Positions 1 through 6,095 of a stretch of DNA of 7,297 nucleotides are shown piece by piece. Within the stretch, counting starts at the first letter, position 1; each line of letters opens with the position of its first letter. The translations under genes and the position numbers were made by a program. The notes under the pieces are model-generated. The model made no database searches and was not told the DNA's origin. It saw only the letters and a list, made by a program, of their open reading frames with translations. Origin of the DNA: Rhodospirillales bacterium (lineage in GTDB: Bacteria > Pseudomonadota > Alphaproteobacteria > Acetobacterales > Acetobacteraceae); NCBI GenBank assembly GCA_025352915.1, contig JANXSA010000290.1, positions 1 through 7,297 on the forward strand, given 5' to 3'.

Positions 1-141
1 TGGCCGCCAGCCTCAACGATCGCCCGAGAAAAACCCTCGACTTCGCCACGCCGGGCGAGCAATTCAACAGCCTACTTGCTGCGATAGCCGCAGCAGGAAG
101 CACGTCGCCCGGCGGTGTTCGCTCCCAAACTTGAATCCGCC
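1..141 (+). mobile_element. Right end of an IS30-like insertion sequence
   Basis: The transposase fragment ends at 134. The bases around its stop (about 117-141, ending TTGAATCCGCC) look like the terminal inverted repeat of IS30-type elements, which often overlaps the transposase stop codon. This resemblance is from memory and was not aligned. The GC-rich composition changes sharply at 142, where an AT-rich palindrome starts, so I place the IS boundary at about 139-141. The left end and the target duplication are outside the window. Confidence 0.5.
3..134 (+). CDS. IS30-family transposase, C-terminal fragment (5' end outside window)
   Basis: The frame is open from the window edge to a TGA at 132-134 and gives 43 residues. 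They include LNDRPRKTLDFATPGEQF, which matches the conserved C-terminal signature of IS30-family DDE transposases (L-N-x-R-P-R-K-x-L-x-x-x-T-P-x-E-x-F). In this family the signature lies just after the last acidic catalytic residue, close to the protein's end. The remaining C-terminal residues (LLAAIAAAGSTSPGGVRSQT) are an ordinary short tail. The catalytic DDE residues and the helix-turn-helix lie to the left, out of view, so whether the gene is intact cannot be judged. The family call rests on one motif, but the motif is distinctive. It is not part of the metabolic cluster to its right. Confidence 0.75.
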   Translation, partial: AASLNDRPRKTLDFATPGEQFNSLLAAIAAAGSTSPGGVRSQT

Positions 142-165
142 CTTCTTTTTCTTCAGAAAAAGAAG
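142..165 (-). repeat. AT-rich inverted repeat, copy 1, at the 3' end of the ThDP enzyme gene
   Basis: A perfect 10-base stem: CTTCTTTTTC at 142-151 pairs with GAAAAAGAAG at 156-165 around a 4-base loop. Read on the minus strand the loop is TGAA, as in copies 2 and 4, so this copy points the same way as the gene it follows. It begins only 3 bases beyond that gene's TAA (169-171). Its position suggests a transcription end or mRNA 3' end element, but it lacks the GC-rich stem and U-tract of a classical intrinsic terminator. The tail seen in copies 2-4 (CAAAAA...CTTT...TCC) is absent here; the IS end occupies that place. Confidence 0.8.
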
Positions 166-168
166 ACC

Positions 169-1788
169 TTACTTCCGCTTCGGCTGATGGAACTCATACG
201 GAGGGAAATCCTTGGTGATATCCGATACCACCTCGATCAGCGCCGGCGCCCCCGACGCCAGCGCCTCACCCAGCGCCCGCTTCAACCCCGCCGCATCCTC
301 CACCCGCCAAGCCCCCACGCCGAACGCCTTGGCATAGGCAACGAAATCCGGATTGGTCAGCACCGAGCCCGAATGCCGCCCGTCAAACAGCCGCTGCTGG
401 TCGCGCAGCACATTGCCATAGCTGGCATTGTTCACCACCACGGTCACCAGGTTGATGCCAAACTGCACCGCGGTGGCCAAATCCGATCCCGCGAACAAAA
501 ACCCGCCATCGCCGGAAATCGACACCACCGGCTTGTCCGGATGCGCCACCTTCACCCCCAGCGCGGTCGGGAAGCCATACCCCAACGTACCGTTGAAACC
601 CGAGGTAATCATCGTCCGCGGCTTGTAAACTTCCAGCCCATACCACGCGACATACGCCACCTGCGTCAGCTCGTCGACGATCAGCCCATCCTCGCCGACC
701 GCCTCGCGGATCGCCTGCACCAGCGAATACTGCGGCTGGGCCTTGGAGAGCTGCACCAGCGCCGATGCCTTCGCCGCCGCAATCGCCGCCCGCCGCTCGG
801 TGCCGGCCTGCTTGGCCACCGCCGCCGTCAACGCCCGCGCCCCATCGGCCGCGTCCGCCACGATCGGCACATCCACCGTCAACCGCCGATGCTCCGCCGC
901 ATCAATATCGATCCGCCCGATCTTCAGCCCCGCCGGCGACGGCGCCCACCGCGCCATCGGCACATCCAGCCGCGTGCCAATGCCGATCAATAAATCGCAC
1001 TTGTCCCAAAGCTCAAACCCCGCAATCGTCCCCAGCGACAACGGATGCCGGCTATCCACCACCCCCTTGCCGGTCCGAAACGAAACCACCGGCGCGCCAA
1101 TCTTCTCCGCCAGCGCCAGCACCTCCGCCCCCGCCGAATACGCACCACCGCCAACCCAGATGATCGGGAACTTCGCCGCGTCCACCAGCTTGGCCAGGGC
1201 AGAAATCTTCTCCGGGTCCGGCACCGGATTGGTGTGCGTGCCCAGCGGGTCCATCGGCGTCACTTCGGCCACGGCCGGGAACATGTCCCACGGCATCTCG
1301 ACCGCCACCGGCCCCGGCCGCCCGGACGTCATCGCCTGAAACGCCCGCGCCATCACCTGCGGCGCATCGGTCGGATGCTCAATGCGCTCGGCAAACTTCA
1401 GCATCGACTTCAGCGTCGCCAGCTGGTCCGGCATCTCATGCAGCTGCCCGCGCGCCCGCCCGATCATCGCACTCGGCACCTGGCCGGTGATGCACATCAC
1501 CGGCGCGTTCACCCCCCAGCTGGTCAGCAGCGCCGCCATCGCGTTCATCACCCCGGGGCCGGGCACCACGCTGAACGCCGACGGCTTGCCGGTCGATTGC
1601 GCATAGCCCAGCGCCATATAGGCGGTGGTCTGCTCATGCCGCGCATTGATCACCCGCAACTGGTTGGCATTGCGCGCAAAGGCGTCGAACAGCCCATACA
1701 TCTGCACCCCCGGCAGCCCAAAAACGGTGTCCACACCGTGGCGCAGCAACGAATCAACAATGGCGTCACCGCCGGTCATGCGAGGCAT
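169..1788 (-). CDS. Thiamine-diphosphate-dependent enzyme, acetolactate synthase-like (substrate unknown)
   Basis: The product has 539 residues and the three-domain layout of the ThDP 2-oxo-acid decarboxylase/acetolactate synthase superfamily. The N-terminal Pyr domain (about 1-170) carries the catalytic glutamate, E52, in RHEQTTAYMALGYA, and ends with RPGPVAVEMPWDM (157-169). A central Rossmann-like domain follows, with WVGGGA at 211-216. The C-terminal domain holds the ThDP/Mg motif, GDG at 426-428 and NN at 453-454. ATG 1788 is chosen because AGGGAG lies 6 bases upstream; an in-frame ATG at 1881 would only add 31 unconserved residues. Such enzymes cleave or join 2-oxo acids or acyl-CoAs in the cytoplasm. 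Anabolic acetolactate synthase is unlikely: no small regulatory subunit is adjacent, and the segment after NN reads ASYGNVLRDQQ rather than the GMVxQWQ usual there. The gene is monocistronic here and divergent from the nitroreductase gene. Superfamily is certain; substrate is not. Confidence 0.9.
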   Translation of the reverse strand: MPRMTGGDAIVDSLLRHGVDTVFGLPGVQMYGLFDAFARNANQLRVINARHEQTTAYMALGYAQSTGKPSAFSVVPGPGVMNAMAALLTSWGVNAPVMCITGQVPSAMIGRARGQLHEMPDQLATLKSMLKFAERIEHPTDAPQVMARAFQAMTSGRPGPVAVEMPWDMFPAVAEVTPMDPLGTHTNPVPDPEKISALAKLVDAAKFPIIWVGGGAYSAGAEVLALAEKIGAPVVSFRTGKGVVDSRHPLSLGTIAGFELWDKCDLLIGIGTRLDVPMARWAPSPAGLKIGRIDIDAAEHRRLTVDVPIVADAADGARALTAAVAKQAGTERRAAIAAAKASALVQLSKAQPQYSLVQAIREAVGEDGLIVDELTQVAYVAWYGLEVYKPRTMITSGFNGTLGYGFPTALGVKVAHPDKPVVSISGDGGFLFAGSDLATAVQFGINLVTVVVNNASYGNVLRDQQRLFDGRHSGSVLTNPDFVAYAKAFGVGAWRVEDAAGLKRALGEALASGAPALIEVVSDITKDFPPYEFHQPKRK

Positions 1789-1936
1789 GAAGTACTCCCT
1801 GGTTTCCAGTCCCTGCGGGATCGTGGCACGCCCCGGCGCCCGCGTGAATGCCGCCGGCCGCGAGGCTTGGCCTGCCCCCACCGCAATGCAACACTCCGCC
1901 GGTCAACAACACGCGCGCGGGGATCAACGGAACACC
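1789..1936. promoter_or_regulatory. Divergent intergenic region between the ThDP enzyme and nitroreductase genes
   Basis: These 148 bases must hold the start signals of both flanking genes, since they point away from each other. The minus-strand gene has a clear ribosome site, AGGGAG, just before its ATG. For the plus strand a weak promoter-like pair exists: TTGGCC at 1867-1872, 17 bases, then AACACT at 1890-1895. No convincing pair is seen for the minus strand, although TTGACC occurs at 1906-1901 without a matching -10. No operator palindrome stands out. Confidence 0.4.
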
Positions 1937-2614
1937 ATGGATTTCGAAACACTGGCCCAAACACGCCGCAGCATCCGCGGCTACAAGCCCGACCCGGTGC
2001 CCCGCGCCGTCATCGAGGACATCATCGCCACCGCCAAGGCAGCCCCCTCCTCAATGAACACCCAGCCCTGGCACATCCACGTCCTGACCGGCGCCCCGCT
2101 CGAACGCGTCCGCCAGCGCAATACCGACACCATGCTCGGCGGCGGCAAAGCAAACCGCGAAATCATGACCCACGGCGAATACGAAGGCGTGCACCGCCAG
2201 CGCCAGGTTGCCATCGCCGTCAAGCTGTTCGGCGCCATGGGCATCGAGCGCACCGACAAGGTGATGCGCCAGGATTGGGTGATGCGCGGCTTCCGCCAGT
2301 TCGACGCCCCGGTCTCGATCGTCCTGACCTATGACCGAAATCTCGACCCCGGCGCAGTGGTGCACTTCGACCTCGGCGCGCTGTCATACGGCATCTGCCT
2401 GGCCGCTTGGAACCGCGGCCTCGGCACGGTGATCAACGGCCAAGGCATCATGCGTTCGGAAATCGTGCGCGAAGAAGCCGCAATCCCCGATGACGAAGTC
2501 ATCATGACCTGCATCGCCCTGGGCTACCCAAACGAAGACTTCGCCGCCAACACGGTGAAAGCCGACCGCGAGCCGAATGAGCATTTCGTGCGTTACGTCG
2601 GTTTTACCGACTGA
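1937..2614 (+). CDS. Nitroreductase-family FMN-dependent oxidoreductase
   Basis: The product has 225 residues, a normal length for the family (Pfam nitroreductase), whose members are cytoplasmic FMN homodimers that reduce nitro groups, quinones or related acceptors with NAD(P)H. Visible family marks are the N-terminal FMN-phosphate motif RRSIRGY (10-16), the loop PSSMNTQPWH (37-46), a helix starting DLGALSYGICLAA (145-157), GLGT (161-164) and the ending ALGYPNEDF (194-202). ATG 1937 is chosen because family similarity begins at once (MDFETLAQTRRSIRGY); the frame stays open upstream as far as 1625 but reads through the divergent gene's antisense and is not conserved-looking. The ribosome site is weak (CGGA about 6 bases upstream). 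The gene is followed after 5 bases by a large palindromic repeat, so it is probably transcribed alone. In context it may reduce an aromatic or quinone intermediate; the substrate cannot be read from sequence. Confidence 0.93.
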   Translation: MDFETLAQTRRSIRGYKPDPVPRAVIEDIIATAKAAPSSMNTQPWHIHVLTGAPLERVRQRNTDTMLGGGKANREIMTHGEYEGVHRQRQVAIAVKLFGAMGIERTDKVMRQDWVMRGFRQFDAPVSIVLTYDRNLDPGAVVHFDLGALSYGICLAAWNRGLGTVINGQGIMRSEIVREEAAIPDDEVIMTCIALGYPNEDFAANTVKADREPNEHFVRYVGFTD

Positions 2615-2619
2615 CGCCT

Positions 2620-2757
2620 AAGCAAGGCTGGGCTCCGCCCAGACCCGCCAGGGGGCCAAGCCCCCTGGACCCTTATCCATTAAGGTCCAGGGGCTTGGCC
2701 CGTCACGCGTAAGCGTGCTTCGCACGACGCGGGTCTGGGCAGAGCCCAGCCTTGCTT
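2620..2757. repeat. Nested GC-rich palindromic intergenic element (about 138 bases)
   Basis: The outer arms are 2620-2648 and 2729-2757, each 29 bases, complementary at 28 of 29 positions (single mismatch within CTCCGCCC versus CTCTGCCC). Inside them a second inverted repeat pairs 2653-2675 with 2681-2701 around TCCAT, with two one-base bulges. The left inner arm can alternatively fold on itself: CCAGGGGGC at 2648-2656 with GCCCCCTGG at 2660-2668, loop CAA. Between inner and outer right arms lies a third small hairpin (CGTGC 2714-2718, GCACG 2722-2726) that has no counterpart on the left. It separates the nitroreductase gene from the carboxyltransferase gene. I recall similar GGGCT(C)TGCCCAGACCC-type repeats scattered between genes in Rhodospirillales, but cannot verify that here. 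It could protect or end the upstream transcript. Confidence 0.85.
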
Positions 2758-2849
2758 TGCCCCCTTGGATTGCGAACAGCTACACTTGGTGGGAATGTCG
2801 ACAATCCGGTGAGCCAACACCGGCAACGGCCCGCGGGAAGGAAACACCG

Positions 2850-4403
2850 ATGTCCTGGCAGGAAGAGATCGACGAGCTCAAGCAGCGCCAAACCATGGCC
2901 CAGGCGATGGGCGGCCCCGAGGGCATCGCCCGCCAGCGCCTGAACGGCAAGCTCCTCGTCCGCGAACGCCTCGCAGCCCTCGCCGACCCCGGCAGCTTCA
3001 ACGAGTTCATGGGCCTGACCGGCAGCGGCACCTACGAAAACGGCAAGCTCAAGCACTTCCTCCCCAAGGGCTTCGTCACCGGCACGATGAAGCTCGACGG
3101 CCGCAAGGTCATCGTCACCGCCGGCGACTTCACCGTCCGCGGCGGTTCCGGCGGCACCCGCGGCGGCATGGGCCAGGAACTCTCGGCCGCCGAACGCTCG
3201 ATCGAATGGCGCCTGCCGCATATCCGCCTGCTCGACGCCGCCGGCGGCTCCGTGCGCACCTTCGAGGATTACGGCCGCACCTACCTGCCCGACGGCAACA
3301 ACTGGACCCATCTCGAAGTCAAGCTGCTGAACCTCGTCCCCTCCGTCTCCGCCGTGCTCGGCTCGGTCGCCGGCCTGCCCGCCATCCAGGCCTGCCTCGC
3401 CCATTTCAACGTCATGGTGAAAGGCTTCACCCAAATTTTCCCCGGCGGACCGCCGGTGGTCAAAGCCGCACTCGGCCTCGACATCACCAAGGAGGAACTC
3501 GGCGGCGACCACATCCACACCCGCATCTCCGGCTGCATCGACAACCTGGCCGAAACCGAACTGGACGCCTTCGACCAGATCCGCCGCTTCCTCTCCTACC
3601 TGCCCTCCAGCGTCCACGAAATGGCCCCGCGCGGCCCGATCACCGACGACCCCGACCGCACCGAGGAAACCCTCCTCAGCGCCATGCCGAAAAACAAACG
3701 CGCCACCTACGACGCCCGAAAAGTGTTGAACGCCGTGATCGACAAAGGCAGCTTCTTCGAAATCGCCCCGCTTTACGGCCGCGCCCGTATCACCGGCCTC
3801 GCCCGCGTCGACGGCTTCCCCGTCGCCATCATGATCAACAACCCGCGCTACAATGGCGGCTCCACCGACGTCGCCGCCGGCTCCAAGGCGATGCGCCTGA
3901 TGCAACTCGCCGACCTCTTCCACCTCCCCCTGATCTCACTGGCCGACGAACCCGGCTTCATGGTCGGCCCCGACGCCGAACGCCAAGGCATCGAACGCGC
4001 CGGCGCCCGCATGGTCGCCACCGTCTGCTCCACCCGCATGCCCTGGCTCACCATCGTGTTGGGAAAACTCTACGGCGTCGCCGGCCAATGCCACCACCGC
4101 CCCTCCGGCATGTTCCGCCGCTACGCCTGGCCCAGCGCCAACTGGGGCAGCATGCACATCACCGGCGGCGTCGCCGCAGCCTACCGCCGCGAAATCGCCG
4201 ACGCCCCAGACCCCGAAGCCAAGAAAGCCGAAATCGAAGCCCGCCTCCAAGCCATGGCCTCGCCCTTCCTGACCGCCGAATCCACCGGCCAAGACATCAT
4301 CGACCCCCGCACCACGCGGCAGAAAATGGTCGAGTTCGTGCACGACGCACAACGCATCCTCGCCAGCCAGGTCGGCGTCCCCGGGCTGCCATACCTGCCT
4401 TGA
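2850..4403 (+). CDS. Acyl-CoA carboxylase, carboxyltransferase (beta) subunit
   Basis: The product has 517 residues, typical for the beta subunit of propionyl-, methylcrotonyl- or geranyl-CoA carboxylases, which moves a carboxyl group from carboxybiotin to an acyl-CoA. Two crotonase-fold domains are visible. The N-terminal one runs from RQRLNGKLLVRERLAALAD (29-46) through GDFTVRGGSGG (92-102) to VMVKGFTQIFPGGPPVVKAALG (188-209) and EELGGDHIHTRISG (215-228). The C-terminal one contains NNPRYNGGSTDVAAGSKAMR (330-349), DEPGFMVGPDAERQGIERAGAR (366-387) and GKLYGVAGQ (405-413). The last differs from the usual KAYGGAY oxyanion-hole motif, so this is a diverged subfamily. ATG 2850 is preceded by GGGAAGGAA at a good distance. 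No biotin carboxylase or biotin carrier gene is adjacent, so its partner must lie elsewhere. The acyl-CoA substrate is unknown. Confidence 0.92.
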   Translation: MSWQEEIDELKQRQTMAQAMGGPEGIARQRLNGKLLVRERLAALADPGSFNEFMGLTGSGTYENGKLKHFLPKGFVTGTMKLDGRKVIVTAGDFTVRGGSGGTRGGMGQELSAAERSIEWRLPHIRLLDAAGGSVRTFEDYGRTYLPDGNNWTHLEVKLLNLVPSVSAVLGSVAGLPAIQACLAHFNVMVKGFTQIFPGGPPVVKAALGLDITKEELGGDHIHTRISGCIDNLAETELDAFDQIRRFLSYLPSSVHEMAPRGPITDDPDRTEETLLSAMPKNKRATYDARKVLNAVIDKGSFFEIAPLYGRARITGLARVDGFPVAIMINNPRYNGGSTDVAAGSKAMRLMQLADLFHLPLISLADEPGFMVGPDAERQGIERAGARMVATVCSTRMPWLTIVLGKLYGVAGQCHHRPSGMFRRYAWPSANWGSMHITGGVAAAYRREIADAPDPEAKKAEIEARLQAMASPFLTAESTGQDIIDPRTTRQKMVEFVHDAQRILASQVGVPGLPYLP

Positions 4404-4413
4404 TACAAAAGCG

Positions 4414-4434
4414 GCGGGGGATGCAATCCCCCGC
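4414..4434 (+). terminator. GC-rich hairpin after the carboxyltransferase gene
   Basis: A perfect 9-base stem, GCGGGGGAT (4414-4422) and ATCCCCCGC (4426-4434), with loop GCA starts 11 bases after the stop codon. It is the right place for a transcription terminator or 3' end stabiliser. No T-run follows directly; the nearest is within the AT-rich palindrome about 20 bases further on, so it is not a textbook intrinsic terminator. Confidence 0.45.
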
Positions 4435-4452
4435 CCCGAAGCCAGAAAGAAT

Positions 4453-4494
4453 CTTCTTTTTCTGAAGAAAAAGAAGCAAAAAGACTTTATCCGT
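4453..4494 (+). repeat. AT-rich inverted repeat, copy 2, with tail
   Basis: The arms CTTCTTTTTC (4453-4462) and GAAAAAGAAG (4467-4476) form a perfect 10-base stem around the loop TGAA. A tail CAAAAAGACTTTATCC follows to about 4492. The arms are identical to copy 1. Its orientation, stem then tail, follows the carboxyltransferase gene, suggesting a 3' end function. With copy 3 it forms a tail-to-tail pair. Confidence 0.8.
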
Positions 4495-4503
4495 TAAGCA
4501 AGT

Positions 4504-4541
4504 GGACAAAAGTTTTTTGGTTCTTTTTTTCAAAAAAGAAC
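4504..4541 (-). repeat. AT-rich inverted repeat, copy 3, with tail (opposite orientation)
   Basis: On the plus strand GTTCTTTTTT (4520-4529) and AAAAAAGAAC (4532-4541) are exact complements, with the central T/A bases probably forming the loop. Read on the minus strand, the stem is followed by CAAAAAACTTTTGTCC, which matches the tail of copy 2 (CAAAAAGACTTTATCC) with small differences. It begins 7 bases beyond the stop codon of the Rieske gene and points along that gene, so it is that operon's 3' element. Confidence 0.75.
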
Positions 4542-4548
4542 ATCCTTC

Positions 4549-4965
4549 CTACATCTCCACCACCACATATTGCCGTTCAACGCTCACCGTCACCGTCTCC
4601 GCCATAAACGGCCCGCGCGCCAGTGCCTCGCCCGCCTCCACCGTCACGTTGAAACTCCGCGCCTTCACATCATCCGGCTCGCACCAGCTCTGCCCCGTCC
4701 GGATATCGAACTCCCAGCAATGCCACGGACACCGGATCATCTCGCCCTGCCGCGCCAGCCCGTACTCGCCGGGCAACGGCGACACCAGCTGACTCAGGAT
4801 CGCCCCCTCGCACAACGAAGCCCCCTGATGCGGACAGGTATTGATCAGGGCAAAGAACTCGCCCGACAGGTTGAACACCCCGATCTGCCGCCCGCGCACC
4901 GTGACGATCTTGCGCCCGCCCGGCGGAATCTCATCCGCCGTGGCCACCACATGCCGGCTCGCCAT
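4549..4965 (-). CDS. Rieske-type [2Fe-2S] ferredoxin
   Basis: The product is a 138-residue soluble protein with no signal peptide or membrane segment. It has the two Rieske cluster motifs: CPHQG, with ligands C44 and H46, and CPWHCWEF, with ligands C79 and H82. The gap between H46 and C79 is 32 residues, about twice the 15-17 usual in Rieske ferredoxins; the extra stretch (about 56-76) includes SPLPGEYGLARQGEMI. The residue after H82 is Cys (C83) where Gly is usual. Such proteins pass single electrons to an oxygenase or other redox enzyme; no oxygenase is visible here. The ATG shares one base with the stop of the upstream amidohydrolase (TGATG), and no separate ribosome site is seen, so translation is probably coupled. 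It is the last gene of the operon and is followed by AT-rich palindrome copy 3. Rieske fold is certain; partner unknown. Confidence 0.93.
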   Translation of the reverse strand: MASRHVVATADEIPPGGRKIVTVRGRQIGVFNLSGEFFALINTCPHQGASLCEGAILSQLVSPLPGEYGLARQGEMIRCPWHCWEFDIRTGQSWCEPDDVKARSFNVTVEAGEALARGPFMAETVTVSVERQYVVVEM

Positions 4966-6074
4966 CAGTCAAGCCGATACAGCGCGAGCGCATTCTCGCG
5001 ATAGATCAGCCGCGCCCAATCCGCCGGCAGCTTCACCTTGAAGGCGTAGCGCGGATCATCCTGGTCCCAGTGCGGATAATCGGTCGAAAACATCACCCGG
5101 TCCGCCCCGATCCACTCGATCGTCTGCAACATGTCGTCCGCCCGCTCCGGCTCCTCCATCGGCTGCGTCGTCACCCAGAAATGCTTCTTCATATACTCGC
5201 TCGGCGCCATCTTCAGCGGCGCCTCCGCCGACAGCCGCCGCCAGGTCTTGTCCATCCGCCAACCCAACGCCGGCAGCCAGCCAAACCCACCCTCCACCAT
5301 CACCACCTTCAAATCAGGGATCTCCTCAAAAACCCCCTCGCAAATCAACGACGTCACCAGCGTCTGCATCGACTGCACGTAGGACGGATGCTCCTCATGA
5401 TAAAAACTCGCCCATCCCCCCCCGGTCGAGGCATGCCCGCTCGTCCCCCCGAGATGCAGCGAAATCGGAAACCCATTCGCCGCACACGCCGCCAAAATCT
5501 TGCGATATCGCCGCCGCCCCAACGGCTCCAACCCGCGCGGCGGAATATTCACCTGGGCAAACCGCTTATCGCCCGCCCGCCGCTCAATCTCGGCAATCGC
5601 CGCGTCCTCATGCTCCAGCGTGATCTGCACGCTCGCCTTCAGCCGCGGCTCCGGGTCGCAGAACACCGCGCACTGCCACTCATTCACCGCCACCGCCATC
5701 GCGGCCCCAAAATCCACATTCCGGTCTGCCGCCGCCCCGCCCACCAGCGGCGCCAGCATGCCATACCGCACATCAAACAAATCCAGCAGCTGCGCGCGCA
5801 TCATGGAGAGATCGCTGCCCGGCGGCCCGCCATCTTTCGGCCAGGCATCCATCCGCATCCCGTTCCCCGGCGACATCCGCGGATACAGCGACCCCTTGTG
5901 CAACGGCTGCCGCGACCGGTTGCCGATCGTCACCCGATGCTCCCGCCACCGCGCCGACAAAAACGGATCGAAATCCGCCGGCGTTCGAAAAAACGGATGC
6001 ACATCGCAATCCACAAACCCCAGATGCTGCTGGGCCGGATTTTCAATACGCGTTTCGCGGAGCGTCACGTTCAT
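4965..6074 (-). CDS. Amidohydrolase A (Amidohydrolase_2 / ACMSD-like, COG2159 type)
   Basis: The product has 369 residues and looks like a TIM-barrel metal-dependent hydrolase or decarboxylase of the Amidohydrolase_2 family, which includes ACMSD and aromatic acid decarboxylases. Likely metal-site residues are D24 and H26 in VDCDVHPFF (DxH instead of HxH), H207 in PISLHLGG, and D332 in FSTDYPHW. At the position where ACMSD has a catalytic His in a HGGG-like motif, this protein has Glu, E261 in VVMVEGGFGWLP. No signal peptide is seen, so it is cytoplasmic. ATG 6074 has GGAG 8 bases upstream. It starts 21 bases after the stop of amidohydrolase B and overlaps the Rieske gene by one base, so all three form one operon. 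It is clearly a paralogue of B, sharing all these motifs in the same order. The substrate is unknown; either C-C bond hydrolysis or decarboxylation would fit the family. Confidence 0.9.
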   Translation of the reverse strand: MNVTLRETRIENPAQQHLGFVDCDVHPFFRTPADFDPFLSARWREHRVTIGNRSRQPLHKGSLYPRMSPGNGMRMDAWPKDGGPPGSDLSMMRAQLLDLFDVRYGMLAPLVGGAAADRNVDFGAAMAVAVNEWQCAVFCDPEPRLKASVQITLEHEDAAIAEIERRAGDKRFAQVNIPPRGLEPLGRRRYRKILAACAANGFPISLHLGGTSGHASTGGGWASFYHEEHPSYVQSMQTLVTSLICEGVFEEIPDLKVVMVEGGFGWLPALGWRMDKTWRRLSAEAPLKMAPSEYMKKHFWVTTQPMEEPERADDMLQTIEWIGADRVMFSTDYPHWDQDDPRYAFKVKLPADWARLIYRENALALYRLD

Positions 6075-6095
6075 GGCGTCGTCTCCATTATGACT

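Noticed and set aside
1789..1881. 31-residue N-terminal extension of the ThDP enzyme
   Set aside because: A good ribosome site, AGGGAG, precedes the internal ATG at 1788 and the family N-terminus begins there.
1625..1936. Upstream extension of the nitroreductase frame
   Set aside because: It reads through the antisense of the ThDP gene start and the shared promoter region. Family similarity starts exactly at ATG 1937.
1045..2334. 429-residue plus-strand frame spanning the divergent intergenic region
   Set aside because: Arg/Pro/His-rich, opposite the ThDP enzyme gene and out of frame with the nitroreductase gene; no conserved features.
2765..2805. Promoter for the carboxyltransferase gene (TTGCGA at 2770 with GAATGT, or GACAAT at 2800)
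   Set aside because: A promoter is expected here, but no pair with both a reasonable -35 and -10 at normal spacing was found, so none was annotated.
2703..3923. 406-residue open frame on the minus strand opposite the carboxyltransferase gene
   Set aside because: Composition is dominated by Gly, Ala, Val, Asp and Glu with no recognisable motif, as expected for antisense of a high-GC gene. The plus-strand frame has clear family motifs throughout.
3206..4465. 419-residue plus-strand frame inside and beyond the carboxyltransferase gene
   Set aside because: Almost entirely Arg, Pro and His, the usual +1-shift product of GC-rich coding DNA. No ribosome site or motif.
4453..4541. Classical Rho-independent terminators or a CRISPR-like repeat set
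   Set aside because: The stems are AU-rich with no following U-tract, and the copies are not regularly spaced around unique spacers. They are better described as dispersed inverted repeats at gene ends.
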